Of a stretch of DNA of 64,000 nucleotides, positions 43,537 through 52,617 are shown one piece after another (within the stretch, counting starts at the first letter, position 1; the number at the start of each line of letters is the position of its first letter). The DNA lies in NCBI GenBank assembly GCA_949288415.1, contig CASEKE010000035.1, forward strand, positions 62,001 to 126,000, read 5' to 3'. The DNA comes from an uncultured Spirochaetales bacterium (GTDB lineage: Bacteria > Spirochaetota > Spirochaetia > Sphaerochaetales > Sphaerochaetaceae). The notes under the pieces are model-generated. The model saw only the letters and a list, made by a program, of their open reading frames with translations. It was not told the origin of the DNA and did not search any database. Both the position numbers and the translations under genes were made by a program.

Positions 43537-44701
43537 ACTTGCATTGCAGAGCATGGTCCACAACAAGATGAGAACCCTCCTTTCACTGCTGGGAATAGTG
43601 ATCGGAGTAGGGTCCGTCGTCGCGATCATGAACCTCGGCCAGAGCGCGACGGAGAGCATCAACGAATCCATGCAGATTTCCGGAATCGATATGGTGACGA
43701 TAATGCCCACCGGCGTCGGAAGGAACGTCAATGTCTTCAACGAGAACTTCCCTGTCCAGCTGATGCAGAACGTCGGAGGAATCGACGACGTACTTCCCAC
43801 CGTGCAGCAGCCGATGAACCTCAGGGCGGAAAAGGAGACGACCAGTGCCACCGTCACCGGAGTCGAGTCATCCTACTTCGAGGCAAATTCCCTTTCGCTG
43901 CTCGACGGCGAGTTCTTCTCTGCGGAAGACAACATAAACCGCCGGCAGGTCGTGGTGCTCGGCAGCGATCTCGCATCGACGCTTTTCCCTGTAGGTTCTC
44001 CTGTCGGACAGTACATCTCCATATTCAGACAGCAGGCCAAGAGGTATCTCGTCGTGGGGGTGCTTGAGAATAAGGACGACACGCTCAACAACAGCTACAA
44101 CAATGCTGCCTTCGTTCCTTACAACACATATGACCAGAGGATCAGGAAGGTGACGACGCCTTCAAGCTACACAGTGATGGTGTCCGACGGAGCTGATGCA
44201 ATAACCGTGTCAGATGCGATAGATGCCTATCTCATGAGTCTGCTCGGCAACGACGACAACTACTTCCTCTTCTCTCCCGCTTCGATCGTGGAGATGAGCA
44301 AGGAAGTCATGAACACGCTTACGCTGTTCCTTTCGGCGATAGCCGGAATCTCGCTGATAGTCGGTGGAATAGGAATCATGAACATCATGCTGGTCTCGGT
44401 AGTCGAAAGGACCAAGGAGATCGGAATCCGCAAGGCTCTCGGCGCAAGGCCCAGGACGATTCAGGGACAGTTCCTCGTGGAGTCGATAACGCTTACAATC
44501 TTCGGAGGCGTGATCGGCATATTGATCGGATTGACCCTTACGTATTTCGTCGCCTCGGCGGCAGGCTGGTCCATGCATCTGAGCTATTCGGCAATAGCGC
44601 TTGCACTGGGATTCTCCACCTTCGTAGGCGTGTTCTTCGGCTGGTATCCGGCATTGAAAGCGGCCAAGCTCGACCCTATAGAAGCTTTGAGCCGGGAGTG
44701 A
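43517..44701 (+). CDS. MacB-type ABC transporter permease
   Basis: 394 residues: one N-terminal membrane helix (LLSLLGIVIGVGSVVAIM), a large periplasmic domain of about 220 residues (MacB_PCD), and three C-terminal helices of the FtsX domain beginning FLSAIAGISLIVGGIGIMNI and including RTKEIGIRKALGARP, the ATPase-coupling motif. It exports peptides, lipids or macrolide-like compounds through the adaptor and TolC-like duct. The ATG at 43517 lies inside the ATPase gene. Confidence 0.93.
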   Translation: MFLENIKLALQSMVHNKMRTLLSLLGIVIGVGSVVAIMNLGQSATESINESMQISGIDMVTIMPTGVGRNVNVFNENFPVQLMQNVGGIDDVLPTVQQPMNLRAEKETTSATVTGVESSYFEANSLSLLDGEFFSAEDNINRRQVVVLGSDLASTLFPVGSPVGQYISIFRQQAKRYLVVGVLENKDDTLNNSYNNAAFVPYNTYDQRIRKVTTPSSYTVMVSDGADAITVSDAIDAYLMSLLGNDDNYFLFSPASIVEMSKEVMNTLTLFLSAIAGISLIVGGIGIMNIMLVSVVERTKEIGIRKALGARPRTIQGQFLVESITLTIFGGVIGILIGLTLTYFVASAAGWSMHLSYSAIALALGFSTFVGVFFGWYPALKAAKLDPIEALSRE

Positions 44702-44707
44702 TATCAT
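44702..44707 (+). promoter_or_regulatory. -10-like box directly before the histidine kinase gene
   Basis: TATCAT ends six bases before the ATG at 44714, immediately after the permease stop. No good -35 box is seen. It may be an internal start or a chance match. Confidence 0.3.
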
Positions 44708-44713
44708 TTATGC

Positions 44714-46033
44714 ATGGGAAGAAAGAGGCTATACAGATTTCTCAGATCTGAAAGACGCGACCGCACATTGACGCTGGTCGGTCTTTCCGTCGGTCTTCTC
44801 TTCTTCCTGTGCCTGCTGACGCTGATCTCGTACTACATGTTCACCTTGGCCCGGCTCGAGCTCGAGTACAATCTCGAGAAGGGTCTCAACAACGTCATTC
44901 TGGCGATACAGGACGAGTCGATTTCGATCGACAGGACCATGGAGGAGAACAACATAATCGGCGTCGGTGTATACACCAGCTACGGCAACCTGCTCTATTC
45001 GAGGGGAAGAGTGTATTCCCGGCTTCCGATAACTCAGTTCGATTTTGCCGGACGTGGCAACAGCAACAATTCCATAATAAACTACGACAGTTCCCGGAAG
45101 ATCATGGAATACATAAGGTTCTCCAAGCAGGCCGTGATCCCGACCACGCAGAATCTTCTTCTGCCGATCGGAGGTGAGATAATAGATTTCTCCAACATGA
45201 TCTATATCGCCTACGATGCGACTGAGTACGACAATCAGATACTCGAGCTGAGGGTGATCACATTCTTCGCATTCGCTTTCGTTCTTGTCACGTTCTATGC
45301 GATCATCAGAATCTACAACCAGAACCGTAAATACAAGGAGATGCTGCGTAGCCAGGAGAACCTCGTAAGTCTCGGCCAGGCCGCAAGGACACTCACTCAT
45401 GAGATAAAGAATCCTCTTTCCGCTATCACAATCCAGCTGGCGCTTCTCAAGCGTAGCGTCCCGAAGGAGAATCTCGAGGACCTCGCGGTGATAGAAAACG
45501 AGACAAAGCGCGTGATCCAGCTTACGAACAAGGTATCGGATTTCCTTCGCAACCCTCAGGGGCAGCCGGTACGTATCGATCTAGTAGAATCCATAGGAGC
45601 CCTGATTCCTCTGTTTGCGGCTCCTATCAGGTGGGTCGAGGGTAGCGAGAAGAGCGCGTATGTCATGTTCGATGGCGACAGACTCAGAAGTATCTTCGAG
45701 AACATACTCAAGAATGCCATTGAGGCCACTCCCGAGGGAGGCGAGTGCGATGTCGAGGTCGAAGTGACCAAGGCCAGGAAGGCCGGCTGCTATGCAGTCT
45801 ACGTGCGCGACAGAGGAGTGGGGATAAAGGACGAGGATGCAAAGAAGATATTCGATCCGTTCTTCACGACGAAGATACACGGATCCGGAATAGGACTGTC
45901 TATCTCCATGAAGTTCGTGGAGGCAGCAGGAGGCACCCTGCGCCTGAAAAAGCGCGAGGGCGGCGGAACCGTCGTGGAGGTTGTGATCCCGGCGGCAAAG
46001 GAGGCAGAAAAATATGAGAGTGCTGATCTCTGA
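44714..46033 (+). CDS. Sensor histidine kinase of an NtrB/ZraS-like two-component system
   Basis: 439 residues. Two membrane helices (about 22-43 and 180-200) flank an extracytoplasmic sensor of about 135 residues that I do not recognise. The HisKA H-box is TLTHEIKNPLSAI; the ATPase domain has the N-box ILKNAIEATPEGG, G1 DRGVGIKDEDAKKIFDPFF and G2 GSGIGLSIS. This set matches kinases that pair with sigma-54 activators. It overlaps the response regulator by 20 bases and follows an efflux operon, so it may sense envelope damage or a pump substrate. Confidence 0.93.
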   Translation: MGRKRLYRFLRSERRDRTLTLVGLSVGLLFFLCLLTLISYYMFTLARLELEYNLEKGLNNVILAIQDESISIDRTMEENNIIGVGVYTSYGNLLYSRGRVYSRLPITQFDFAGRGNSNNSIINYDSSRKIMEYIRFSKQAVIPTTQNLLLPIGGEIIDFSNMIYIAYDATEYDNQILELRVITFFAFAFVLVTFYAIIRIYNQNRKYKEMLRSQENLVSLGQAARTLTHEIKNPLSAITIQLALLKRSVPKENLEDLAVIENETKRVIQLTNKVSDFLRNPQGQPVRIDLVESIGALIPLFAAPIRWVEGSEKSAYVMFDGDRLRSIFENILKNAIEATPEGGECDVEVEVTKARKAGCYAVYVRDRGVGIKDEDAKKIFDPFFTTKIHGSGIGLSISMKFVEAAGGTLRLKKREGGGTVVEVVIPAAKEAEKYESADL

Positions 46034-47354
46034 CGATGAAGAGAACATCAGGATGCTCATGAAGCGCTTTCTTGCGCTTGACGGAATAGAATGCGATACC
46101 GCCGAGAACGGACTCTCGGCCCAGAGATATCTCAGAGAGAGCCACTACGATGCTCTTCTGGTGGACCTCCGGATGCCCGGACTGGATGGAATGGCGCTGC
46201 TCAGATGGATCAGGCAGGAGGGATTCCGGATGCCGGTGATAATGATCAGCGCCCATGGGGACATCACTGATGCCGTGTCCGCCCTGAAGGAAGGGGCCCA
46301 GGACTATATCGTGAAGCCGTTCGATCCCGAGGAGGTCGTGATAAGGATCCGCTCTCTCGTAGAGGCCCAGAACCTCAGGAACCTTGTGGAGGGGGAGAAG
46401 AGGACCAGCGAGCTTGTCGGGGATTCGTCATCCATGCGCCAGATCAAGGATGTCATCGCAAAGATAGCTCCATCTGCCGCGACCGTCCTGATCACGGGGG
46501 AGAGCGGTACAGGAAAGGAAGTGGTTGCCAGGGAGATACACAGGACAAGCGCCGTCAAGGATGGTCCCTTCATTCCGATAAACATCGGCGGTGTACCGGA
46601 GAATCTTCTCGAAAGCGAGCTTTTCGGGTATGAGAAAGGCGCTTTTACGGGAGCTGTCGGGAGAAAGAGCGGAATGTTCGAACTCGCATCGGGAGGAACT
46701 TTGTTCCTCGACGAGATCGGCGACATGCCGCTTTCGCTGCAGGTGAAGATACTCAGGGTTCTTCAGGAACGCAGGATAACAAGGCTCGGAGGTACCGAGA
46801 CCATACCGATCAATGCCCGGCTTGTGGCCGCAACCAACAAGGATCTCGAATCCATGGTCCGTGAAGGGACGTTCCGCGAGGATCTGTTCTACAGACTGAA
46901 CGTCGTCAGGATCCAGCTCCCGCCTCTCAGGGAGAGAGCGGAGGACATACCGCTGCTTGCCGCGTTCATCATAAAGAAGCTCAACAGAAGCATGGCGACG
47001 CATGTCACCGGGTTCACTCCGGAGGCGATAGAAGCGCTGAAGCGCCATCATTTCTACGGCAACGTCAGAGAGCTTGAGAACATACTTGAGAGGGCCTGCA
47101 TATTCGCGGACGGTTCCACGATAGATCTAAACGATCTCGATCTGCAAGGCAGCGTATCGAGGAACATGGGTCAGAGAAATACGTCTGCCATGCCTGTCGA
47201 CGAGGAAGGCATGACACTTCGCGACATAGAGAAGAATGCGATAATCAGAGCTCTGCACAGGTGGGAAGGCAATCGCACCAAGGCCTCTGAGGAACTCGGC
47301 ATCTCGCGGCGTACGCTCATCACGAAAATTGCCGAATTCGGGATAGATCTCTGA
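46014..47354 (+). CDS. NtrC-type sigma-54-dependent response regulator
   Basis: 446 residues in three domains. The receiver has the phosphoacceptor in ALLVDLRMPGLDG. The AAA+ domain has Walker A GESGTGKE, the sigma-54 contact loop KGAFTGAVGRKSG, and Walker B TLFLDEIGDMPL. The Fis-type helix-turn-helix at the end is NRTKASEELGISRRTLITKI. An intact GAFTGA loop implies a real sigma-54 activator, so rpoN should exist in the genome. GGAGG lies ten bases before the ATG. Its target promoters are not obvious in this window; the operon itself begins with a sigma-70-like promoter. Confidence 0.95.
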   Translation: MRVLISDDEENIRMLMKRFLALDGIECDTAENGLSAQRYLRESHYDALLVDLRMPGLDGMALLRWIRQEGFRMPVIMISAHGDITDAVSALKEGAQDYIVKPFDPEEVVIRIRSLVEAQNLRNLVEGEKRTSELVGDSSSMRQIKDVIAKIAPSAATVLITGESGTGKEVVAREIHRTSAVKDGPFIPINIGGVPENLLESELFGYEKGAFTGAVGRKSGMFELASGGTLFLDEIGDMPLSLQVKILRVLQERRITRLGGTETIPINARLVAATNKDLESMVREGTFREDLFYRLNVVRIQLPPLRERAEDIPLLAAFIIKKLNRSMATHVTGFTPEAIEALKRHHFYGNVRELENILERACIFADGSTIDLNDLDLQGSVSRNMGQRNTSAMPVDEEGMTLRDIEKNAIIRALHRWEGNRTKASEELGISRRTLITKIAEFGIDL

Positions 47355-47423
47355 TTTCCGTTGCAATTGCAATGTAAAAAGTTCGTCATAAGTAATATCC
47401 TTCATGGTGGAGGAATTACTGTC

Positions 47424-48422
47424 ATGAAGAAGACATTTATGATATTTGCCTTGGTTCTTCTGGTCCCTGCGCTCATATTCTCGCAGGGAGCTAAGGAGAA
47501 TCCGGAGACTGTACTGGCACAGGTCGAGCAGCCTGTGGCGGTCAATGTCGGAGCTCTCAAGGGACCGACGGCGATGGGCATGGTCAAGCTGATGCAGGAT
47601 GCATCCGACGGTCCCGTGGCCGGAAACGACTACACATTCACGCTAGAAGGCGCACCTGATGCGATTACACCGAAACTGGTCAAGGGCGAACTGGACATTG
47701 CTGCGGTGCCGGCCAATCTTGCGGCTGTGCTCTACAACAACACCAATGGGAACATAGAGATTCTCGCGATCAACACTCTTGGAGTCCTTTACATAGCCGA
47801 GAACGGCGACAGCGTGCATTCGGTGGAGGACCTGCGCGGAAAGACGATATACGCTTCCGGAAAAGGTTCGACTCCCGAGTATGCGCTGGATTACATCCTC
47901 GATGCGTACGGTCTCGTGGATGGGAAAGACGTGTTCGTCGAATGGAAGAGCGAGCATGCCGAATGTGTCGCGTCCATAATGGCGAAGAGCGACGCCGTCG
48001 CCATGCTTCCGCAGCCATTCCTGACAACTGCCACGATGACGGACAATGACATCAGGGTAGCGCTCGATCTCAACCAACTCTGGTACGACAAGATGGGAAG
48101 CGTGCTGATCACCGGCGTCGTTGCGGCCAGAAAGGATTTTGTGGAGGAAAACGAAGCGGCCGTACGATCGTTTCTTGCAGAGTACGAGAAGTCGATCGAA
48201 TTTACGAACGAACATCCGGACGAGGCGGCCGTCCTGATAGTCGATGCAGGTATCGTACCGAAGACAGCCATAGCGGAAGCTGCAATTCCCGGATGCAACA
48301 TAACATACCTCGACGGAGACGAGATGGCTAAAGCTCTCGGAAACTATTTCGATGTGCTTTACTCGTCGAACCCAAAGAGCGTAGGAGGAACGATTCCTGA
48401 CGACGCAATCTATTTCAAGTAG
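47424..48422 (+). CDS. ABC transporter substrate-binding protein, NMT1/SsuA type
   Basis: 332 residues. The signal peptide MKKTFMIFALVLLVPALIFS is followed by QGAKENP, again without a lipobox cysteine. The fold features are VGALKGPTAMGMVKLM, VKGELDIAAVPANLAAVLYN and LRGKTIYASGKGSTPEY, as in binding proteins for aliphatic sulfonates, nitrate or thiamine precursors. Partner permease and ATPase follow. GTGGAGG precedes ATG 47424. The ligand is not determinable; no riboswitch is seen in the 69-base leader. Confidence 0.88.
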   Translation: MKKTFMIFALVLLVPALIFSQGAKENPETVLAQVEQPVAVNVGALKGPTAMGMVKLMQDASDGPVAGNDYTFTLEGAPDAITPKLVKGELDIAAVPANLAAVLYNNTNGNIEILAINTLGVLYIAENGDSVHSVEDLRGKTIYASGKGSTPEYALDYILDAYGLVDGKDVFVEWKSEHAECVASIMAKSDAVAMLPQPFLTTATMTDNDIRVALDLNQLWYDKMGSVLITGVVAARKDFVEENEAAVRSFLAEYEKSIEFTNEHPDEAAVLIVDAGIVPKTAIAEAAIPGCNITYLDGDEMAKALGNYFDVLYSSNPKSVGGTIPDDAIYFK

Positions 48423-48474
48423 GATCATCTCCGCAGTCTTCTGGATTGCGCTATGGCAGATAGTCTCCCTCGCT

Positions 48475-49146
48475 GTGGGGGAGGCTGTCCTTCTCGTAGG
48501 ACCTTTTGATGTAGTCAAAAGGCTTTTAGAGCTTCTGCCCGCACCGGAGTTCATCCGTTCGGTCCTGTTCTCTCTGGGCCGCATATCGGCCGGGTTCCTG
48601 GCCGCCACGGTCTGTGCCCTTGCGACTGCCCCTCTTTCGAGCAGGTTTCCTTTCTTCCGCAATCTGCTGGCTCCGCTGGTGGCAGCAGTCAAGGCGACGC
48701 CTGTCGCCTCGATAACCATCCTGCTTTTGATCTGGATATCATCCAGGAACCTTTCGATAGCCATATCTTTCCTGATGGTGTTCCCTATAATGTACACATC
48801 GATCGAGAAGGGCATCTCCGAGACCGATGAAAAACTCCTTGAAATGGTTGATGTGTATCATGTGCCGCTCTTCAGAAAGATCCGGTACGTCTATTTTGCC
48901 GAAGTCCTGCCATATTTCGAAAGCGGGGTGAAAAGCGCCCTGTCGCTCGCCTGGAAGAGCGGAATTGCCGCCGAGGTCATCGCAATCCCTTCGGGAAGCA
49001 TAGGTGAAAAGCTCTTCGAGGCCAAGGTATATCTTGCGACAGCGGATCTCTTTGCCTGGACTGTTGTCGTAGTGTTGCTGTCATTTGCGTTCGAGCGTGT
49101 ATTCATGGTCCTTATACGCCTTGCAAGGTCCCGTCTGGAGGTGTGA
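48475..49146 (+). CDS. ABC transporter permease, SsuC/ThiX type (start uncertain)
   Basis: At least 223 residues of an inner-membrane permease with the EAA loop EMVDVYHVPLFRKIRYVYF and the Gly-rich SLAWKSGIAAEVIA. The only conventional start is GTG 48475, with no Shine-Dalgarno. The frame is open back to 48385 and the upstream codons read RIISAVFWIALWQIVSLAV, exactly the first membrane helix expected of this family. That extension has no ATG, GTG or TTG. CTG 48397 stands eight bases after AGGAGG; ATT 48412 is another candidate. The coordinates given are therefore a minimum. Confidence 0.85.
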   Translation: MGEAVLLVGPFDVVKRLLELLPAPEFIRSVLFSLGRISAGFLAATVCALATAPLSSRFPFFRNLLAPLVAAVKATPVASITILLLIWISSRNLSIAISFLMVFPIMYTSIEKGISETDEKLLEMVDVYHVPLFRKIRYVYFAEVLPYFESGVKSALSLAWKSGIAAEVIAIPSGSIGEKLFEAKVYLATADLFAWTVVVVLLSFAFERVFMVLIRLARSRLEV

Positions 49147-49147
49147 A

Positions 49148-49702
49148 GTGAAAATATGCGGCATAAGCAAGTCGTTCGGCGAAAAGAGACTTTTTTCCGA
49201 TTTTTCACTGGACGTTCCCGATGGGACGGCAGCTGTCATACAAGGACCGTCCGGGCGGGGCAAGACCACGCTTTTCAGAATGATTCTGGGACTCGAGAGT
49301 CCCGACAGCGGGAGCATCGAGGTATCCGGCAGGGTCAGTGCGCTTTTCCAGGAGGACCGCCTTCTGGGAAACATGTCTGTGATGAACAATCTTCTGCTCG
49401 TGACGGACGATAGGAAAAGAATCATGGCGCTTCTTGAGAAGGTTGATCTCGGGACCGAGGCCCGAAGCAGAGTGGATACGCTCTCCGGAGGCATGAAGCG
49501 CCGCGTAAGCCTTGTCCGAGCCCTCCTATCCGAATACGACACATTGCTTCTGGACGAACCGTTTGTGGCGCTGGACGATTCCATGAAGGCCAGATGTGCG
49601 GCTCTTGTGCTCGAAATGACTGAGGGTAAGACGCTTCTTGTCATCACGCACGACGAGGCGGACGCGGCTCTTCTGAAGACGGAACGGATTGTCCATCTCT
49701 GA
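49148..49702 (+). CDS. ABC transporter ATP-binding protein, SsuB/ThiZ-like
   Basis: 184 residues, short for the family (about 240), lacking the usual C-terminal extension. Walker A is GPSGRGKTT, signature LSGGMKRRVSLVRAL, Walker B LLLDEPFVALD, switch His VITHDEADA. The compact form and the Met-Lys-Arg signature resemble ATPases of NMT1-type importers. GTG 49148 follows GGAGGTG and begins one base after the permease stop; the in-frame codons further upstream belong to the permease region. Confidence 0.9.
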   Translation: MKICGISKSFGEKRLFSDFSLDVPDGTAAVIQGPSGRGKTTLFRMILGLESPDSGSIEVSGRVSALFQEDRLLGNMSVMNNLLLVTDDRKRIMALLEKVDLGTEARSRVDTLSGGMKRRVSLVRALLSEYDTLLLDEPFVALDDSMKARCAALVLEMTEGKTLLVITHDEADAALLKTERIVHL

Positions 49703-49741
49703 TTCTCGGGGGTGAAGGGTGCAAAGCTTCGCCTTTTGGTG

Positions 49742-49747
49742 TATCAT
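49742..49747 (+). promoter_or_regulatory. -10-like box directly before pepF
   Basis: TATCAT ends six bases before the ATG at 49754; GTGCAA lies 17 bases upstream as a weak -35 candidate. No Shine-Dalgarno is present. Confidence 0.4.
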
Positions 49748-49753
49748 TTCCCT

Positions 49754-51466
49754 ATGACAGAAAATACAGCTAAGCTCCCGCACTGGGACCTGACCCCGAT
49801 CTATCCGTCGGTGGAATCGAAAGAGTTCCTTTCGGATCTCGCAAGCATCGCAGAGGCTTCCTCCTGTTTGGATGGGATGATTTCCTCCGGCGCTCTCTAT
49901 GACATCGTGATGCTGTTGGACCGTACGGATGCTCTCATATCGAACACTTCGTCGTACTGCTATGCGCTTCTTTCGACCGATACCTCGAATCCTTCCTACA
50001 TCGGTGCTCTGGACAAGGTGGAGAACGCTTCGATCCGCTTCCGGAATGCCTATTCCAGATTCGTCGCCGCACTTCCCATGATGAAGGATCGCTTCTCCGA
50101 TCCGCGGCTGAAGGACTATGGCTATGTCCTTTCGGAGATGCTTGCAGAAGCCGAGCATCTGATGTCTGGCAAGGAAGAGGAACTTGCCAACGAACTTCTG
50201 CGCGTGAGCGCTGGACAGTGGTCGCGTCTGCAGGAGGCCGTGACAAGCTCGATAGGCGAGGGCGGAAAGACGCTCATAGAGCTTCGCGGACTGGCCTCCG
50301 ATCCGGACAGGACAGTGCGGAAGGATGCCTACGAACGCGAGCTGAAGATCCTCAAGGAGCACGAAATCGCTCTTTCATATGCTCTCAACGGTGTGAAGGG
50401 GACCGTTCTGATATTGGAGAGAAAACGCAGATGGGCGGACCCGATCGACAGGAGCCTCTGCTCTTCGAGAATTTCGCACAAGGCGCTCGACGCGCTTATC
50501 TCTACGCTCGAGGATGCCATCCCGATGTTCAGACGCTATCTTGCGGTCAAGGCAAGACTGCTAGGACTCGGAAAACTCGACTGGTACGACATCATCGCTC
50601 CCGTGGCAAAGACCCACAGAAGATATGACTATGAGGATGCCAGAAGGATAATCGTGTCGTCCTATTCCTCGTTCTCTCCGGAGATGGGCGAGTTTGCGGA
50701 ATATGCTTTCTCTCACAACTGGATCGACGCGGAGCCTCGTCGAGGCAAGGTGGGAGGCGCATATGATACGTCGTTCAAGAAGAGCAAAGTCTCCAGGGTG
50801 CTCTCGAACTTCGACTACACCTACGAGAGCGTCTCGACGCTTGCCCATGAGCTCGGGCATGCTTATCACGACTATGTCGTCAGGAATCTTCCGCCTCTTC
50901 TTTCGGAGTATCCGATGACGCTTGCCGAGACGGCGTCAATCTTCGGCGAGACCGTCGTGTTCACTGAGGTTTTGAAGACGCTTGACGACGATGAGAAGCT
51001 CCCTGTGATAGAGCAGTTCGTCTCCTCGGCATGCCAGACTTGCTTGGACATACTCTCAAGGTTCTACTTCGAGCGCAGCTGTTTCAAGCGAAGAAAGGAC
51101 GGAGAGCTTACTGCGGAGGAGATGTGCGCTCTGATGCTCGAGGCGCAGGAGAGGACGTATGGCGATGCAGTGGCCGAGAAACACAGGTACATGTGGGCCG
51201 TCAAGAGCCATTACTATTCGGAAGACTTTTCGTTCTACAACTATCCGTATGCATTCGGCCAGCTTTTCGCGCTCGGCCTTTTCCGCAGGAGCGGAGGAAT
51301 GATGGATTTCCCGTCTACATACAGGTCCCTTCTTCTTAGAACCGGGATGGAAAGTGCCAAGGACGTCGCCGCGGCCGCAGGCTGCGACATAGAGAACCCC
51401 GATTTCTGGCATGAGGGGATAGCTGTCATCGAAGAATATGCGAAGGAGCTTGAAAATTGGCTTTGA
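49754..51466 (+). CDS. pepF: M3 family oligoendopeptidase F
   Basis: A 570-residue cytoplasmic zinc metallopeptidase. The zinc motif LAHELGHAYH has His365, Glu366 and His369; the third ligand lies in MTLAETASIFGETV. The N-terminal LPHWDLTPIYPS and FRNAYSRFVAALP segments match PepF/M3B. It cleaves oligopeptides of about 7-17 residues, fitting the peptide and amino acid genes nearby. ATG 49754 is the family-like start; GTG 49712 would add 14 residues without homology. The following gene overlaps its end by 10 bases. Confidence 0.93.
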   Translation: MTENTAKLPHWDLTPIYPSVESKEFLSDLASIAEASSCLDGMISSGALYDIVMLLDRTDALISNTSSYCYALLSTDTSNPSYIGALDKVENASIRFRNAYSRFVAALPMMKDRFSDPRLKDYGYVLSEMLAEAEHLMSGKEEELANELLRVSAGQWSRLQEAVTSSIGEGGKTLIELRGLASDPDRTVRKDAYERELKILKEHEIALSYALNGVKGTVLILERKRRWADPIDRSLCSSRISHKALDALISTLEDAIPMFRRYLAVKARLLGLGKLDWYDIIAPVAKTHRRYDYEDARRIIVSSYSSFSPEMGEFAEYAFSHNWIDAEPRRGKVGGAYDTSFKKSKVSRVLSNFDYTYESVSTLAHELGHAYHDYVVRNLPPLLSEYPMTLAETASIFGETVVFTEVLKTLDDDEKLPVIEQFVSSACQTCLDILSRFYFERSCFKRRKDGELTAEEMCALMLEAQERTYGDAVAEKHRYMWAVKSHYYSEDFSFYNYPYAFGQLFALGLFRRSGGMMDFPSTYRSLLLRTGMESAKDVAAAAGCDIENPDFWHEGIAVIEEYAKELENWL

Positions 51467-52593
51467 CCATCGAGAAACTTGTGACGGGAGCCTTCGGACT
51501 GGCACATGATGGCGGTCGTACATGCCTGGTCAAGGATGTTCTTCCCGGAGAGCGTGTCGAGGTCTCCGAGATAGGATCCAAAGGCGGGGCATGCTTTTAC
51601 GAACCCGTGTCGATCCTCGAGACCAGTCCGATGCGCATACCTCCGGTCTGTCCTCTATACGGGGTATGCGGCGGATGCGACTTCCAGATAGTCTCCAGAC
51701 GCGACTCGGCGCTGCTCAAGCAGGAGTCGATAAAGGACAACCTCCGGCGCATTTCAGGACTGGAGAAGCTTCCTGTATTTCTCGAACCGGCTTTCACTGA
51801 AAGTCTTGCTTACCGCTCCCGTGTACGCCTTCATGTCCGGCTTTCCGACAGGACCATCGGGTTCCTCGGAAGGGAAAGCAGCTCTCTTGTTCCGGTTACG
51901 CACTGTCCGCTGCTCACAAAAAGGATCGATGATCTTCTCTCTGAAAGGTGTACCATCCTGGAGCATGCTCGCAGGATGATGTTCTCGAACAAGGTCAATC
52001 GCAGGACCGGATTCGTCGAGCTTGCACTGCAGGACGGCGACGACGAAGTCAGCATCGACGGGAACGACGTGACGGCACTTGGCTACCTCGTCAATTCCGG
52101 AGTGTTCTTCCAGTCGAACCTGCTTCTTCTTCCCGACCTCCTTTCGTTCGTCAAGGAAAATGCAGCCGGATCGGTTGTAATGGACCTCTACAGCGGCGTA
52201 GGCACGTTCAGCAGGCTATTCGAAGGCGAAGAACGTACGGTCTATGCTGTCGAGAAGGAGAAGCGCTGCCTGGCGCTGTCGAAGGTCAACGCTCCTTCCG
52301 CAAGGTCGTTCACGGCCGATGTCGCACTCTTTTCGAGGCGTGTCAAGGGTGGGGTGGATACGGTGATCGTGGATCCTCCACGTACAGGGCTCCATCCTTC
52401 CGTTGTCGAGATGCTGATGTCCTGGAACAGTCCGAAGATCATATATGTTTCCTGCGACAGCACGACTTTCTGCAGGGACTATGCCGTCCTGAAAAAACGC
52501 TATGCGATAGAAAAGGCAAAGGTGTTCGACTTCTATCCCGGTTCGAGCCACGAGGAAAGCTGCTTCGTCCTTTCTGCCGTAGGGGTCACTTAG
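51457..52593 (+). CDS. TrmA/RlmD-type RNA m5U methyltransferase
   Basis: 378 residues. Four cysteines for a [4Fe-4S] cluster are visible: CPLYGVCGGCDFQ plus a Cys-His further on (THCPLL). The SAM domain has VVMDLYSGVGTFSRLF, and the catalytic region is VIVDPPRTGLHPS with the nucleophile in YVSCDSTTFCRDY. It methylates C5 of uridine in 23S rRNA or tRNA; which site cannot be told. The N-terminal TRAM domain (about 1-55) is present. TTG 51457 is supported by AAGGAG eight bases upstream and overlaps pepF. Confidence 0.9.
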   Translation: MALTIEKLVTGAFGLAHDGGRTCLVKDVLPGERVEVSEIGSKGGACFYEPVSILETSPMRIPPVCPLYGVCGGCDFQIVSRRDSALLKQESIKDNLRRISGLEKLPVFLEPAFTESLAYRSRVRLHVRLSDRTIGFLGRESSSLVPVTHCPLLTKRIDDLLSERCTILEHARRMMFSNKVNRRTGFVELALQDGDDEVSIDGNDVTALGYLVNSGVFFQSNLLLLPDLLSFVKENAAGSVVMDLYSGVGTFSRLFEGEERTVYAVEKEKRCLALSKVNAPSARSFTADVALFSRRVKGGVDTVIVDPPRTGLHPSVVEMLMSWNSPKIIYVSCDSTTFCRDYAVLKKRYAIEKAKVFDFYPGSSHEESCFVLSAVGVT

Positions 52594-52617
52594 CTCCGAT
52601 CTGTCAGTCCGGGCAGA

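Noticed and set aside
47361..47372. TTGCAATTGCAA palindrome just after the NtrC-type gene
   Set aside because: A 12-bp A+T-rich palindrome with no promoter geometry around it; too weak to call an operator or terminator.
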